Position numbers and translations under genes: made by a program. Below the pieces are notes generated by a model that was given only the letters and a program-made list of their open reading frames with translations, had not been told where the DNA came from and ran no database searches. Below, piece after piece: positions 52,092 through 61,385 of a stretch of 64,000 nucleotides of DNA. Position 1 is the stretch's first letter, and each line of letters begins with the position of its first letter. The stretch comes from Doryteuthis pealeii (taxonomy: Eukaryota > Mollusca > Cephalopoda > Myopsida > Loliginidae): NCBI GenBank assembly GCA_023376005.1, contig CM042145.1, forward strand, positions 13,491,073 to 13,555,072, written 5' to 3'.

Positions 52092-52170
52092 GACTCTCCC
52101 TATCTCATAATAGTTGTTACATTTTCATATAAATTTCATGTACAAAATGTAACTTCTATTATTGGACAGA
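52092..52170. repeat. Short palindromic repeat family F, copy 1
   Basis: 'ctccctatctcataatag' and 'gttacatttt' are mirrored by 'aaaatgtaac' and 'ctattattggacag'. The same sequence is at 57208-57290 and a diverged one at 63484-63562. The ends resemble mariner/Stowaway-type miniature elements ('ctccct..gtc.cataata'). Confidence 0.65.
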
Positions 52171-52779
52171 ATTTAACAGAATTTTTTTTTTTTTTTAAAG
52201 AAATCTTGGAATGAGTTGAACATGTTCCAGGTAAAATGAAACGAGTTTAACTTAAATTGAAAAGAAAATAATAGACAATCTCATTGCTGCATTTAAATTC
52301 CAATTCAACTAAATAATAAATTTTAAAAAATAACAAATGATGATGATAATCCTTCAAAAGATGTAAAACTTTTTTCTTGATTAGATAACTGTTATCTAAA
52401 CAATGACCAACAAGCAAAAGAAAGAAAGAAAGATCCAACGTTTTGTTGGTCAAAATATTTTATTATTTTTACATTATTATCTCCCTTGGAACGTTCAAGT
52501 AAATTTAACCAAATGAGAAAAAAATTATTTTTGCTCGAGATATTAGTTCTAAATTATCCATTTTGTAACAAGAATAAAAATGAAACAAATTTCTTGATTG
52601 ATAATGGCGTGCTAATATGTCTAGGGTTATTTTATGCCTAAAAGTTAGGGAATCGTGTTCATTGTACGTTAATATTTACTTTTTTGTGGAGTTGTTTAAA
52701 GTTTGTTTTTTTTTTTGCACACAGTCCTATTGTATACAAATAATTCTGAAACAGATTTATTTAGCTTTGCGTAACTATT

Positions 52780-53030
52780 CTTAGTACAAATAATTTAGTT
52801 ATATGGCATCAAGTATTCCCATCAAATACAATTTATTTTCAAACAGATCTATTTGACCCATAGATGGACCCTAACACATACTACCACTCTCAGATTTCTA
52901 GAACTGGAATCTCACCATCAGATGCAATTTAGTATCATATCCAGAATACCCCTTTTTTGGGGGGAGAGGTCTTACCCCACTGCAGGGGGATAGGATCAGT
53001 ATATTCTAAGTCCCACCAATGAGGAAAGAT
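52780..53030 (+). repeat. Dispersed repeat family C copy
   Basis: Contains 'ggcatcaagtattcccat', 'tttgacccatagatgga', 'ccctaacacatactacc', 'gaactggaatctcaccatc' and 'tctaagtcccacc', in the order seen in other family C copies. Confidence 0.65.
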
Positions 53031-53264
53031 ATTTCATGGCTTATTTTTTGGTGAAAACTTGGCACAAAAGAAGAAATCCACTTTAAATTTAAAAAAAAAA
53101 AAAGAAGTTTATAATTATTCGGAATTTTGATTTAAAAAAAACCCTCAATGTCAATTGGTTTACAGCTGTAGATCTTATGTTGAACATAGACTGAAAAGAG
53201 AATTATTTCAAATTGAACAAATCATTTTTCTGTTATTATATAATAAAAAAAATGCACACAAGTG

Positions 53265-53597
53265 ACATCTGGTAATCTGAACATTAGCTACATAAATGAG
53301 AGTAACCTCCCCTTATTTCTTGAGGAAGCCTTATGTTTTGGTCGGGCATTTTCATTTCACCGTAAATCTACACTGAAAATATGAATTTGTTCGAATCAAT
53401 ACAACTGGATGTTTAAACACGAAAATATCATAAAATTTGTTTTTAATTGTGCTTCCACATTATTTGAAATGAATTTGTTATTAAGAACACATTTTATGAT
53501 AAAATAACATAAAAAAACATAAGGCTTCCTCAAAGTGAAAGAAACAAGGGGAGGCTACGCTCATTTATGTAGCTAATGTTCAGATTACCTGGCATCT
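53265..53597. mobile_element. Inverted-repeat DNA element with about 70-nt arms
   Basis: Left arm 'ggtaatctgaacattagcta', 'cataaatgag', 'cctcccctt' and 'gaggaagccttatgttt' is mirrored on the right by 'aaacataaggcttcctc', 'aaggggagg' and 'ctcatttatgtagctaatgt'. A spacer of about 170 bp has no open frame. It is a non-autonomous element; no clear target duplication was seen. Confidence 0.85.
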
Positions 53598-53857
53598 TTA
53601 CACCCAGTTGTTTTTTCCATGCCGGGAAGCGACTCAAGGACTTTTAATGAGGTTCCCATCGACATTCCCCTTTTGAGGCATCTGAAACACCGGGCAATAA
53701 ACCCAGTCCTGCCCCTATAAATCAAGGGGGCTGGTGTTGCTGGGGAGGGGGCTCTGGGAAGACGTGGTTAATTCAACTCTAAATTAGACCGGAAACCAGA
53801 ATTTTACACTCAGTGCTGTCAAAAAATAACAAAGAAATGTTTTGAAAATACACTTAC

Positions 53858-54832
53858 CATTATTTGAAGAATTTTTGGCTTTTCTACGAGTACAATTTTT
53901 ACACCGTACTTTGTTGTTACCCATCAGCAGTTCTGCTGATGTAAACTGATGGAGACAGGACATAATGGAACATTCTCTTGAAGATGGCTGGTAGCGTGGG
54001 GAGAGCGTCGACATGGACTTTGCCTGGGCCTGTCGCTTTATGGTACTCATGTTGATATACTCCTTCTCATCCACGTCATCGATGTCTTCCTCCTCAGGGT
54101 GGGCCAGTGGTGGACCATGGCTACAGTTGGACAACAATTGGGCGACCCTAATCGACGAAGACGAAGATGACTTGCTGGCCATCACTGGACCTTGCACTTC
54201 TCCCAAATGGTTGGCAATAGCAGAGCCATTATTTACGGGCATCTCTTCGTTTGCCTCACACGTCTCTTTTGCAGGATGTTCGGTCACAATCTCGCCACTC
54301 TGCTCACTGCCATCAGTCTCATTACACTTCGAGACGGACTCGGAAGCTTCAATAGCTCCTTTCTCCAGACCCTCACTTGAACAAGCCATGCGAAGCGAAG
54401 GAGCAATCCCATTTGTCCCAGTTGCAACAAAAGAACCAGATTTCTCTTCAGACTGTTCTTCAGCTTCCTTTGGCGGACAGCATTCCTGTTCTGACCTGTT
54501 GCTGTCCTGTATTATCTTACCACCTGCGGTGCAACTCTTGTTTTCATCCTCAGAATTACTGGCCATCTTGTTGTCATTCATTTGCAGGCATTCAAATCGG
54601 TTTGTCATTTGACTGAATTCCTTGTGGAGACCATCTGTACTGCCATCAGAGTCCATTTTCAGGCTGTTCTGTGAGGTAATTTTTGAGGCCATCTTGGAAT
54701 CATGAGTAGAGTCTGGTTTGCCAATTTCTTTCTTTTTTTCATCTTTCACGTTGTGGTGATTCGTATTTATTTCATTTGGCTTTTTGTTTGATGGAGTCGA
54801 TTCATTCTCTACATTGTCTTCTATATCAGCAT
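53858..54832 (-). CDS. USP16/USP45: USP16/45-type deubiquitinase, large exon: acidic insertion and second zinc-ribbon CxxC
   Basis: A 975-nt exon between ttttttcag and gtaagt, joining 'g' of the previous exon to make Asp. The first ~260 residues are a disordered Ser/Glu/Asn/Lys-rich insertion (ADIEDNVENESTPSNKKP, HPEEEDIDDVDEKEYIN). Near the end SSRECSIMSCLHQFTSAELL and NNKVRCKNCTRRKAKNS match USP16 CSIQHCLYQFT and CEVCTRRQ. CKNC is the second half of the split zinc ribbon; the first half is in exon 59459. The insertion sits between the two halves, as in USP16/45, and is poorly conserved. A 199-codon frame opposite it on the plus strand is incidental. Confidence 0.93.
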
Positions 54833-54929
54833 CTGAAAAAAAATTTAAAAAAATAAATAAATAAATAAAAATAAATAAATAAAATTTAAAAATAAAAATA
54901 CAATAAATAGTCATGTATCAACTCTTGGA

Positions 54930-55225
54930 TTTTGGTTTGGTTTGTTTTATGGCATATCAACCTCAGTGGGTCATTTAATGCCGACAAAGTTTTGAAATAA
55001 AGTCATTCTTAATGGATACTCAATTTTTTTTATAAATACATTTTTCTACTTAACTCATAGATGGGACACTAACAGGTACTACCACTCCGGGTCAGAGTGG
55101 ACCAGGGAGCAATAGTGATGAAGGGGTGTGCTACATTCCCCAAACCTCCAAAACTGGAACCTCACCATCAGATAGAGTTTAACGTCATTCCCAGGACATG
55201 TAGACCCTCAGCCACTGCCTAGGAA
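54930..55225 (+). repeat. Dispersed repeat family C, fullest copy
   Basis: Begins 'ttggtttggtttgtttta' and 'tggcatatcaacctcag', then 'gtgggtcatttaatgcc', 'catagatgggacactaac', 'aggtactaccactccgggtc', 'ggaacctcaccatcagat' and 'cccaggacatgtagaccctc'. Copies or pieces are at 38470 (-), 51075, 52780, 57065 and 62740. No coding frame; class unknown. Confidence 0.75.
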
Positions 55226-55477
55226 CAACCAAAGGATTCTTCACTAAGTATCACGCTCTGCTTAACACAAAGGATCTCCACTGGACAAGCGCTCTTGCTT
55301 GAAGCCTAAAGGATGGCAACTAAAATCGTAAGAGTTTGTGAGAATGAAGCATTGGTCAGTCTTGTGATACTATGAACCTGTGCATATGTCTGGGTGAAGT
55401 CCTGAGCAAGGCCTGTATAGAACAGCATTTGCTCTTGCGGCAAGTTTAACCCTCTCCTTGCCACCAATGTCGACCAA

Positions 55478-55666
55478 GGGTAAGACAAGTGCTGGTATTT
55501 TACAACGGTAAGACAAGGGCTGGTATTTTACAAGGGTAAGACAAGTGCTGATATTTTACAAGGGTAAGACAAGTGCTGATATTTTACAAGGTAAGACAAG
55601 TGCTGATATTTTACAAGGGTAAGACAAGTGCTGATATTTTACAACGGTAAGACAAGTGCTGGTATA
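55478..55666. repeat. Tandem array of a 28-bp unit (about 7 copies)
   Basis: Unit 'gggtaagacaagtgctga' plus 'tattttacaa', with small changes between copies and a partial last copy. A minisatellite in an intron; the unit contains a gtaaga string resembling a splice donor, but in sense to the opposite strand. Confidence 0.93.
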
Positions 55667-55734
55667 TAATGGCACTAGTATTATCACAGGAGTTGCCAGA
55701 AATGAAGTTGAAGATATCATCAGACTGCTTTAGA

Positions 55735-55915
55735 AATTCCAGCTTCTACTTTTATATTTTCCTAGGCTGGTTGTCCATGTATTTTATTCATAACTCGAAA
55801 GTCATGCCTTTCCCTAAGATCATTAGAACATAATGAATACAAACAATCTCAGGTAGAATTTGAACCCTGCTCACCAATTCTATTTCCTATGTTGATGAAC
55901 ATTACACTATCTCTA
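55735..55915 (-). mobile_element. SINE family B fragment
   Basis: 'tcctaggctggttgtcca', 'cctttccctaagatcatta', 'aggtagaatttgaaccctgc' and 'gaacattacactatc' follow the family B order on the minus strand. It is old, and its 3' part is missing. Confidence 0.6.
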
Positions 55916-55960
55916 CTTTCACACAGTAGTAGTAGTAGTAGTAGTAGTAAAGTAAGTAAA

Positions 55961-56171
55961 GTTGGTGGAGTGGCTTAATTGTCGGTATCAGCCAGGGAGA
56001 TTCATTTTGCGCTTGAGGTGGAGCACCACAGCTACCGTCAGTTCCCCACTTTACCACTCAGATCAGATTACGCAATCTGTGCTACTCATCTGCAGAGTTG
56101 GTGGGTGGGACTGGTCTCGAACTCAGAAACTTGCAATTCCAAGGCAGGTGCTCTACCAACTGAGTTAAAGC
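55961..56171 (-). mobile_element. tRNA-headed SINE, family A copy 3
   Basis: Reverse copy. The plus strand reads 'gcttgaggtggagcacca', 'agattacgcaatctgtgct', 'gactggtctcgaactcag' (B-box complement) and 'gctctaccaactgagttaaa' (A-box complement). Its head end abuts the target duplication of the element at 56180. Confidence 0.8.
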
Positions 56172-56179
56172 GTAAATAG

Positions 56180-56604
56180 CAGGCCCTGACACTAACTTTT
56201 TTCATGACCGCCCCGAACAAAAATTATCAACTGTCCCAAATGGGGTTTGGACCGTCCCGAAATCAAAATATTTTTGTTTAATTCATTAGCATCATTTATA
56301 CTTGTCAGTCACCAGTAGCATAACAACATGTAATAAAACATTGAGAAAAGCTGAAGCAGTGATAATTCTGGATATTTGGACAAAAAATCCATTTCCTAGT
56401 GTGTTTTGAGCTAAAAAAAATACTTTTTTACTTTAAGTTACCCAATTTTCATGTAATCATTGGTTTCCTTTTTCGGGAAGGACATGCTGAACCTTTTGAA
56501 ATTTTTACTGTCCCCGGCAAACTGTCCCGGATGACGTATTGATCGTCCCGGATGTAATTTTTATCGTCCCTGGGACGACGGGACAGCGTTAATATCCAGC
56601 CCTG
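56180..56604. mobile_element. Non-autonomous hAT-like DNA element with 8-bp target duplication
   Basis: Ends are 'caggccctgacactaact' and, on the other strand, 'cagggctggatattaacgct', imperfect terminal inverted repeats of hAT type. 'gtaaatag' flanks both sides (56172-56179 and 56605-56612), an exact 8-bp duplication. The interior carries several 'gtcccgga'/'gtccc' blocks and no transposase frame. It lies 28 bases from the USP exon at 56633-56735, on its downstream (donor) side. Confidence 0.88.
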
Positions 56605-56632
56605 GTAAATAGTAATAGTAGATACTAAATAC

Positions 56633-56735
56633 CTGATGTATCTACAACTTCATTGCAAGTTGTATTTTCTTCAGTTTTGTGTGTTTCTTTTTCATTCTCC
56701 ACTTCTTCTTCGTCTTCATCCTGACGAGCTTTCCA
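56633..56735 (-). CDS. USP16/USP45: USP16/45-type deubiquitinase, insertion exon
   Basis: Acceptor attatctag, then WKARQDEDEEEVENEKETHK and TEENTTCNEVVDTS plus one base, donor gtattt. It is an acidic part of the insertion between the two zinc-ribbon halves. Sequence conservation is low, so the call rests on phase agreement on both sides (phase 0 in, phase 1 out, 103 nt), splice signals and composition. Confidence 0.83.
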
Positions 56736-56812
56736 CTAGATAATAAAAGAAAAAAAGAGAGTGAGAGAAAAAATTATGTCACATATCAATTCACTTTTAG
56801 GTTAATTTTGTT

Positions 56813-57029
56813 GGTGCTCTTCCAATATGTGATCTACCGAAGGTTTGTGATCTACTATTGATCTACTATTCATGGCATGTGATCTAATAGGAAAAAAGAA
56901 GTTAGGGTTAAGGGTTAGGATTAGTTTAATGGGTAGTTAATGGGTAGATCAAATATAGAATGTAAGCAACTCAGTAGATCAAATATTGGATTAGAAACCA
57001 TTCGGTAGATCACATATTGGAAGAGCACC
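56813..57029. mobile_element. 217-bp miniature transposon with 8-bp target duplication
   Basis: Terminal inverted repeats 'ggtgctcttccaatatgt' plus 'gatctaccgaa' on the left are the exact complement of 'ttcggtagatc' plus 'acatattggaagagcacc' on the right. 'attttgtt' is duplicated at 56805-56812 and 57030-57037. 'gatcta' subrepeats and a 'gttagggttaagggttagg' string occupy the middle. Superfamily uncertain: an 8-bp duplication fits hAT, P or Merlin. Confidence 0.92.
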
Positions 57030-57064
57030 ATTTTGTTTTCATATCTTTATACGTTATCTTAGAC

Positions 57065-57490
57065 ATTTGGTTGGTTGGTTGGTTGGATTTTACGGAATGT
57101 CAACCCTGGTTGGGTTATTTTATGTTGAAAACATTTGAATATATTCACTCTTAATGTGTACTGAAATATTACAAAAAATGAAATGAAAAAAAGAAGAAGA
57201 AAAGAATGACTCTCCCTATCTCATAACAGTTGTTACATTTTCATATAAATTTCACGCACAAAATGTAACTACTATTATTGGACAGAGGTTAACATTTTTT
57301 TTAATCCCTTGGAAAACTCATTTTTTTTCCTATTTAACCCATAGATAGGACCCTAATAAGTAATATAACTCCAGGTCAGGGTGGATCTGGGAGTAATGGC
57401 AATTAAGTGGTACTCAACACTCCCCAGATTACCAAACTGGAACTTCATTAAATGCAGTTTAACGTCATAACTAGGACACTAAGATCCTCA
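57065..57490 (+). repeat. Dispersed repeat family C copy interrupted by family F
   Basis: (GGTT)n, 'ttacggaatgtcaaccctgg' and 'ttgggttattttatg' begin a family C copy. It resumes at about 57320 with 'tttaacccatagatagga' and ends near 'cactaagatcctcagccac'. Family F palindrome 57208-57290 sits inside, showing a nested insertion order. Confidence 0.68.
57208..57290. repeat. Short palindromic repeat family F, copy 2
   Basis: 'ctccctatctcataacag' and 'gttacattttcatataaatt' match 52092-52170 almost base for base, mirrored by 'aaaatgtaac' and 'ctattattggacag'. It is inserted within a family C repeat. Confidence 0.7.
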
Positions 57491-57539
57491 GCCACTTCCT
57501 TCTAGCACATATATAATAAAAATGGTTGGGGTTTGTTAT

Positions 57540-57990
57540 AAGGGCAATAGGTATTATTTGAATTAATTGGACTATTGTCCACATCTTCATTGTTATCTGT
57601 ACAACATTTCGGCCAATGTGCCCTCCGGCCTTCTTCAGGTATTTCTTGTCGGATTCAGGAACCTTCTTGTCACAATTGGGAGCCATCACGGAACTTTGAA
57701 CCTAACCATCTATTCCTTTCACGGGGGTATCCTGTTCTCATTCCGCTAACCATAGCTGGGGTACAGGTGTTAAGCTGTGTTAATTATCATTCTATGTTAC
57801 TGCTGCCCCTGGCAAGTCTAGAGATAACTGTCACTTAGAACTGTCTTAACCTAACTCCTTTATCCACTAGGCTATGTGTCCAATTGGGCAATTCAGTGTG
57901 AATTTTGAGAACTTATAAACCTAACGTCTTGTACAGATAACAATGAAGATGAGGACAATAGTCTGAATAATCCAAATAAAACTAATTATT
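57540..57990. mobile_element. Head-to-head Penelope-like fragments, locus P2
   Basis: The left part (to about 57790) is a minus-strand copy with the hammerhead-like motif and 'accatagctggggtacagg'. The right part (57928-57990) repeats 'gtacagataacaatgaaga' and 'gacaatagtc' in the opposite direction. The same blocks make up P1. No reverse transcriptase or GIY-YIG coding is present, so the element assignment is inferred. Confidence 0.55.
57600..57641 (-). ncRNA. Hammerhead-ribozyme-like motif H2
   Basis: On the minus strand, ctgaaga (57632-57638), an unpaired A, stem II ggcc/ggcc, then gaaat (57606-57610). The next bases allow the atgt palindrome-like stem III and the GUU triplet. Stem I is tac (57639-57641) with gta (57600-57602). 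All core features except C15.2 are kept, with an additional A before stem II. Confidence 0.5.
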
Positions 57991-58231
57991 AAGCCTCATC
58001 TCAAAAATTCTGAGAGAAAGGGCAATAGGGTTAGATCAATCATAAGTGCTAGGGCTTGACATGACCAGCCGATTGATCGGCCTCTTTGACGCCAATCTGG
58101 CCTAAGTAAGGGCCAAAGTGGAGTGTTGTATGTCATGAACTGAAGAAGAAGAAAAAGAGAACTAATTATTAGTATTAAAATAAAATAAAATAAAATAAAG
58201 GACACCAAAAAGGAGGGAGTTTGTGGCTTAC

Positions 58232-58345
58232 TTTTGCAACTTTTTTGGCCATGCGTTTTTGTTTACGTTCAGCTGCTGGATGTTTCACTTTCTCTTCAGT
58301 GACAGGTAAAGAAAGATCGAGGAATGGCTCAAAGATTTGTGACAT
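58232..58345 (-). CDS. USP16/USP45: USP16/45-type deubiquitinase, EPFLDLSLPV exon
   Basis: After ttgttag the exon reads MSQIFEPFLDLSLPVTEEKV and KHPAAERKQKRMAKKVAK, then gtaagc. EPFLDLSLPV is a near-universal USP motif following the first zinc-ribbon half, and the Lys-rich run KQKRMAKKVAK matches the KKAKKQAKK run in USP16. 114 nt, phase 0 both ends. The Met is internal, not a start. Confidence 0.95.
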
Positions 58346-58698
58346 CTAACAAGGAAACAAAGAGAAGAAACATTTTTTTTACTTGAACTGTAAACAAATT
58401 AATCCTCAATTTCAACAGCCATAAAGAGAAAAAAAGAAAAATTTTAAGAAAATTTGAGATATACAATTCTTTCTGGAGCAATAATAATATATGCCACGCA
58501 TAAGATTTTAAAAAATGTGGAGATTTCTTTAAAGAAGCTTGGTAATTTTCTCGATATTCATGCGAGGAGATTGTAGCAACATCGAGTGGAAGATTTTTAT
58601 TTCATAATGACCAAAAAAGTGTACATCATTTTGTATAAAATAGTTGCAGTGTGTGTTCGTGCATGTCTGTCACGGTTTTATATAACCATAGTTGCAAA

Positions 58699-58701
58699 GT
58701 C

Positions 58702-58775
<74 letters not shown>

Positions 58776-58790
58776 TACATACATACACAT
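58699..58790. repeat. (GT)n-(TA)n-(CA)n-(CATA)n microsatellite
   Basis: Dinucleotide runs in mirrored order, followed by acat repeats. Confidence 0.95.
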
Positions 58791-58895
58791 GGTAATAAAA
58801 TAAAGAAATCAATCCGACACTATGTGGAAAAATGTAGACAAACATGGGATGTTACAAAAGATGAATATTTATTCTTGGTGATCATGTTAATGGCA

Positions 58896-58930
58896 TAACG
58901 TTTCAGTCTTCATGACCTTCTTCAGGATGA
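58896..58930 (-). ncRNA. Hammerhead-ribozyme-like motif H3
   Basis: On the minus strand, ctgaaga (58919-58925), an A, stem II ggtc (pairs with gact, one G-U pair), loop atgaa, then gaaac (58900-58904) and palindromic acgt. Stem I can pair cat with atg only if one base bulges, so this copy seems slightly decayed. Confidence 0.42.
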
Positions 58931-59008
58931 GAGATGAGTTCGTGTCGGAGATTTCAATTCTCTTTCTGACGGGTATTTCACTTTCTCTTCAAAGATTCTT
59001 TTAATACT

Positions 59009-59336
59009 AATATATATATATATATATATATATACTGAAATTAATCCGACAGTATGTGGAGAAAATTTTTTAAAGAAAATAAACACAGGATGTCATGAAC
59101 AATGGAAACTCTTTATGTCGATACTTAAGTGTTCGTTTTTTTAAAAATAAAACCTTCTTCAGGACATTGAAAATTTTTTATGAGTAAAAGATGAAAGATT
59201 TTCAGTGTATGTTGAATTCATACTGTCCTTACATTACTTAAGTATTGACATAAAGAGTTTCCAGCGTTCATGACATCCGTTTTTTTTTTCTTTAAAAAAA
59301 TTTTCTCCACACACATACATATATATATATATATAA
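59009..59336. mobile_element. Palindromic Penelope-like pair, locus P3
   Basis: 'gtggagaaaattttttaaag', 'gatgtcatgaac', 'ggaaactctttatgtc' and 'atacttaagt' on the left are mirrored on the right ('acttaagtat', 'gacataaagagtttcc', 'gttcatgacatcc'). (TA)n tracts bound both sides. The left copy continues into a hammerhead-like core (59123-59162); the right copy stops just short of it. Confidence 0.6.
59123..59162 (-). ncRNA. Hammerhead-ribozyme-like motif H5 (decayed)
   Basis: On the minus strand, ctgaaga (59156-59162), an A, then a stem II starting ggtttt whose partner has become aaaaaac, then gaa and the 8-nt palindrome acttaagt (59123-59130), which would be stem III. The copy is damaged (one extra C, A-run expansion). 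Confidence 0.35.
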
Positions 59337-59458
59337 GATAAATGTTTGAAATTCAAACTTTACAGCTGTCTCTACCTAACATCCATTTTTACAACCTTAT
59401 GCAATGAACAATTTTAAAAGCAAAAAGAAGAAAGAATAGTAAAAGTTTTTAAACTTAC

Positions 59459-59547
59459 ATGTTGGCACACTTCACATGATACTGTGCTGATCAAATGTCC
59501 TCCAAATAATCGATCAATAAATGTATGCTTTGCTTGACGGCCATATT
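59459..59547 (-). CDS. USP16/USP45: USP16/45-type deubiquitinase, first zinc-ribbon half
   Basis: Acceptor tgatttag; the base from 60557 plus 'aa' makes Glu, then YGRQAKHTFIDRLFGGHLIS and TVSCEVCQH before gtaagt. FIDRLFGGHL and the CEVC motif match FVDRIFGGEL and CDQC of USP16. CEVC is the first CxxC of the structural zinc ribbon, paired with CKNC in exon 53858. 89 nt, ending in phase 0. Confidence 0.94.
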
Positions 59548-59813
59548 CTAAATCAAAGGGAGATAAACACAGACATCATTCAAAATATTAAAAGTATAAA
59601 ATTGAGGTTGATAGAAATAAATGAACAGTAGATATAAGTATTGATTTAATGGCATATTTCTGATCAAAATTAGGTACCATTCTACAATCACTTATCTGTA
59701 ATACACATTCTTCTAAGAAAAATATGGGGTCGATTAAAATACACAATGTGCACCAGGCCAATCTATGATTGTAAGTCCTCCAATTTAAGTAGAATGCTAC
59801 CTCTTTTTACATC

Positions 59814-60105
59814 AGACTAGAAGCAGCTACCCAGCATCACCTGGGTAGAAAGAGGGGGCTGGTATATTGATTTGTTTACTTTTTGATTTACAAATGCTGG
59901 ACATTTTGAAGTAGAATTTCGATGCTATTTCTATGTATATTTTCAAATATAAATCAAATCTTCATAATTTTTGGACAAAAACAAGAACCGGTGATATTTA
60001 ACGTGTATATATACTTACATTGTCATTAATTGTTTTATTTTCATAGTTTCCTCTGGACATACATACATACACAAAAACTGCCCTTTATATATGCATAGAT
60101 GGAGG
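59814..60105 (+). repeat. Dispersed repeat family D, copy 2
   Basis: Begins 'agactagaagcagctaccca' and matches 894-1195 through 'cacctgggtagaaag', 'gatttgtttactttttga', 'gctatttctatgtat' and 'actgccctttatatatgc'. Confidence 0.7.
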
Positions 60106-60358
60106 TAGGCAATTTTCATTCTCGGGCAATCAGTTTTCTAACTAGAGTGTTGCAGTAACACCTTATTCATATATGACAATCAATAAAACAAAACTTCACT
60201 TAAAGGTAGAAAAGAGAATAAATTTTTCACTCTTTCACAAATTTTTGATACATGGACTTCTAAAAGGAGTCATAAACATTGTATCATATTTTGATTTTTA
60301 TCAAAACAATAGTTATTTAGCAGTCATTTCATTGGGAACAAGATTGTCCTTAGGCTAC

Positions 60359-60494
<136 letters not shown>

Positions 60495-60556
60495 TGGTGC
60501 AAGGTTTTTTTTTTTAAACAGTTTATTAAGTTTTTCTTTATTTTTTCAAAACTCAC

Positions 60557-60647
60557 CTTTTATTTTTGTTTTGGTTTTATTGTCTACTTTGTTAGGGTTT
60601 GTATTCTCTGATAATTTAAAATGTCGCAAAATACCAGTCTGAGCTCG
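60557..60647 (-). CDS. USP16/USP45: USP16/45-type deubiquitinase, core exon
   Basis: Acceptor ttttatag, then RAQTGILRHFKLSENTNPNK and VDNKTKTKIK plus one base, donor gtgagt. GILRHF parallels GILKAF in USP16, and the lysine-rich linker leads to FIDRLFGG in the next exon. 91 nt, phase 0 in and phase 1 out. Confidence 0.91.
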
Positions 60648-61087
60648 CTATAAAAGAAAAAGAAAAAAAACAATTCATAAATTAATTAAACAAGAAAAAT
60701 CAACAGAAAAAAAGTCATTGAAAGATAAAAATAAAACAAAAAACAACAAAGTATCTTTTTGAAAGATCATATACTTCAACTTCTGAGGGGTGAAGGATTT
60801 GAATAAATCCAACAAAATGTGGTTGAGAATAGAGGAAAGTGTGGATATAACAACACAGTTAAATTCAGTTGATATTTCGCCTTATTGTATGAAGCATTTT
60901 CGTAACTTTATTGACAAAGGTACTTGTACATTCTGCTTTTATAGTGAAAAGGTAAATGGGTGAGATGAAGTCGGGTGGGGTAGGTGTGTATGGCATGGTG
61001 CTTTTATTTTTATGGGGCCAGTCGGTTGACTTTAGAAGAGAATTTGATATTTGGAGGGTGGGTCAAATGTGTTGATGTCCGATGTGT

Positions 61088-61090
<3 letters not shown>

Positions 61091-61149
<59 letters not shown>
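61091..61149. repeat. (TA)n microsatellite
   Basis: About 58 bases of TA on the left of the hairpin at 61229; a second TA tract (61389-61421) lies on its right. Confidence 0.97.
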
Positions 61150-61151
<2 letters not shown>

Positions 61152-61228
61152 ATGGGTACTACTATGTGAACATAGCGTAAGTAGTTAATCCAATAGGGCT
61201 CAATATATTGTGAATATAGAGCATTAAT

Positions 61229-61385
61229 AGCTGTAAAAGAAGTTGTTTCCAGACCGCGGTTTCGGTGTTATTCCAACACCTTCATCATGGGGATTGAGTG
61301 TAATTTTTTTTACATTACACTCAATCCCCATGATGAAGGTGTTGGAATAACACCGAAACCGCGGTCAGGAAACAACTTCTTTTAC

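Larger units (their letters stand above)
52040..53857 (-). other. USP intron
   Basis: Contains a short mariner-like palindrome (52092), a family C copy (52780) and an inverted-repeat element (53265). The stretch 53598-53857 is GC-richer with no recognised content. Confidence 0.85.
54833..56632 (-). other. USP intron
   Basis: Almost wholly repeats: family C, a 28-bp tandem array, fragments of SINE B and SINE A, an (AGT)n tract at 55926-55948 and a DNA element with hAT-like ends next to the following exon. Confidence 0.88.
56736..58231 (-). other. USP intron
   Basis: Repeats fill it: a 217-bp miniature element, a family C copy containing a family F palindrome, and Penelope-like locus P2. A (TAAAA)n-like tract is at 58176-58199. 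Confidence 0.87.
58346..59458 (-). other. USP intron
   Basis: Contains a GT/TA/CA microsatellite, one hammerhead-like motif and a palindromic element bounded by (TA)n tracts. Confidence 0.87.

Noticed and set aside
54013..54612. 199-codon open frame on the plus strand
   Set aside because: Lies antisense to the USP exon 53858-54832, which has conserved motifs and matching splice phases; the plus frame has none.
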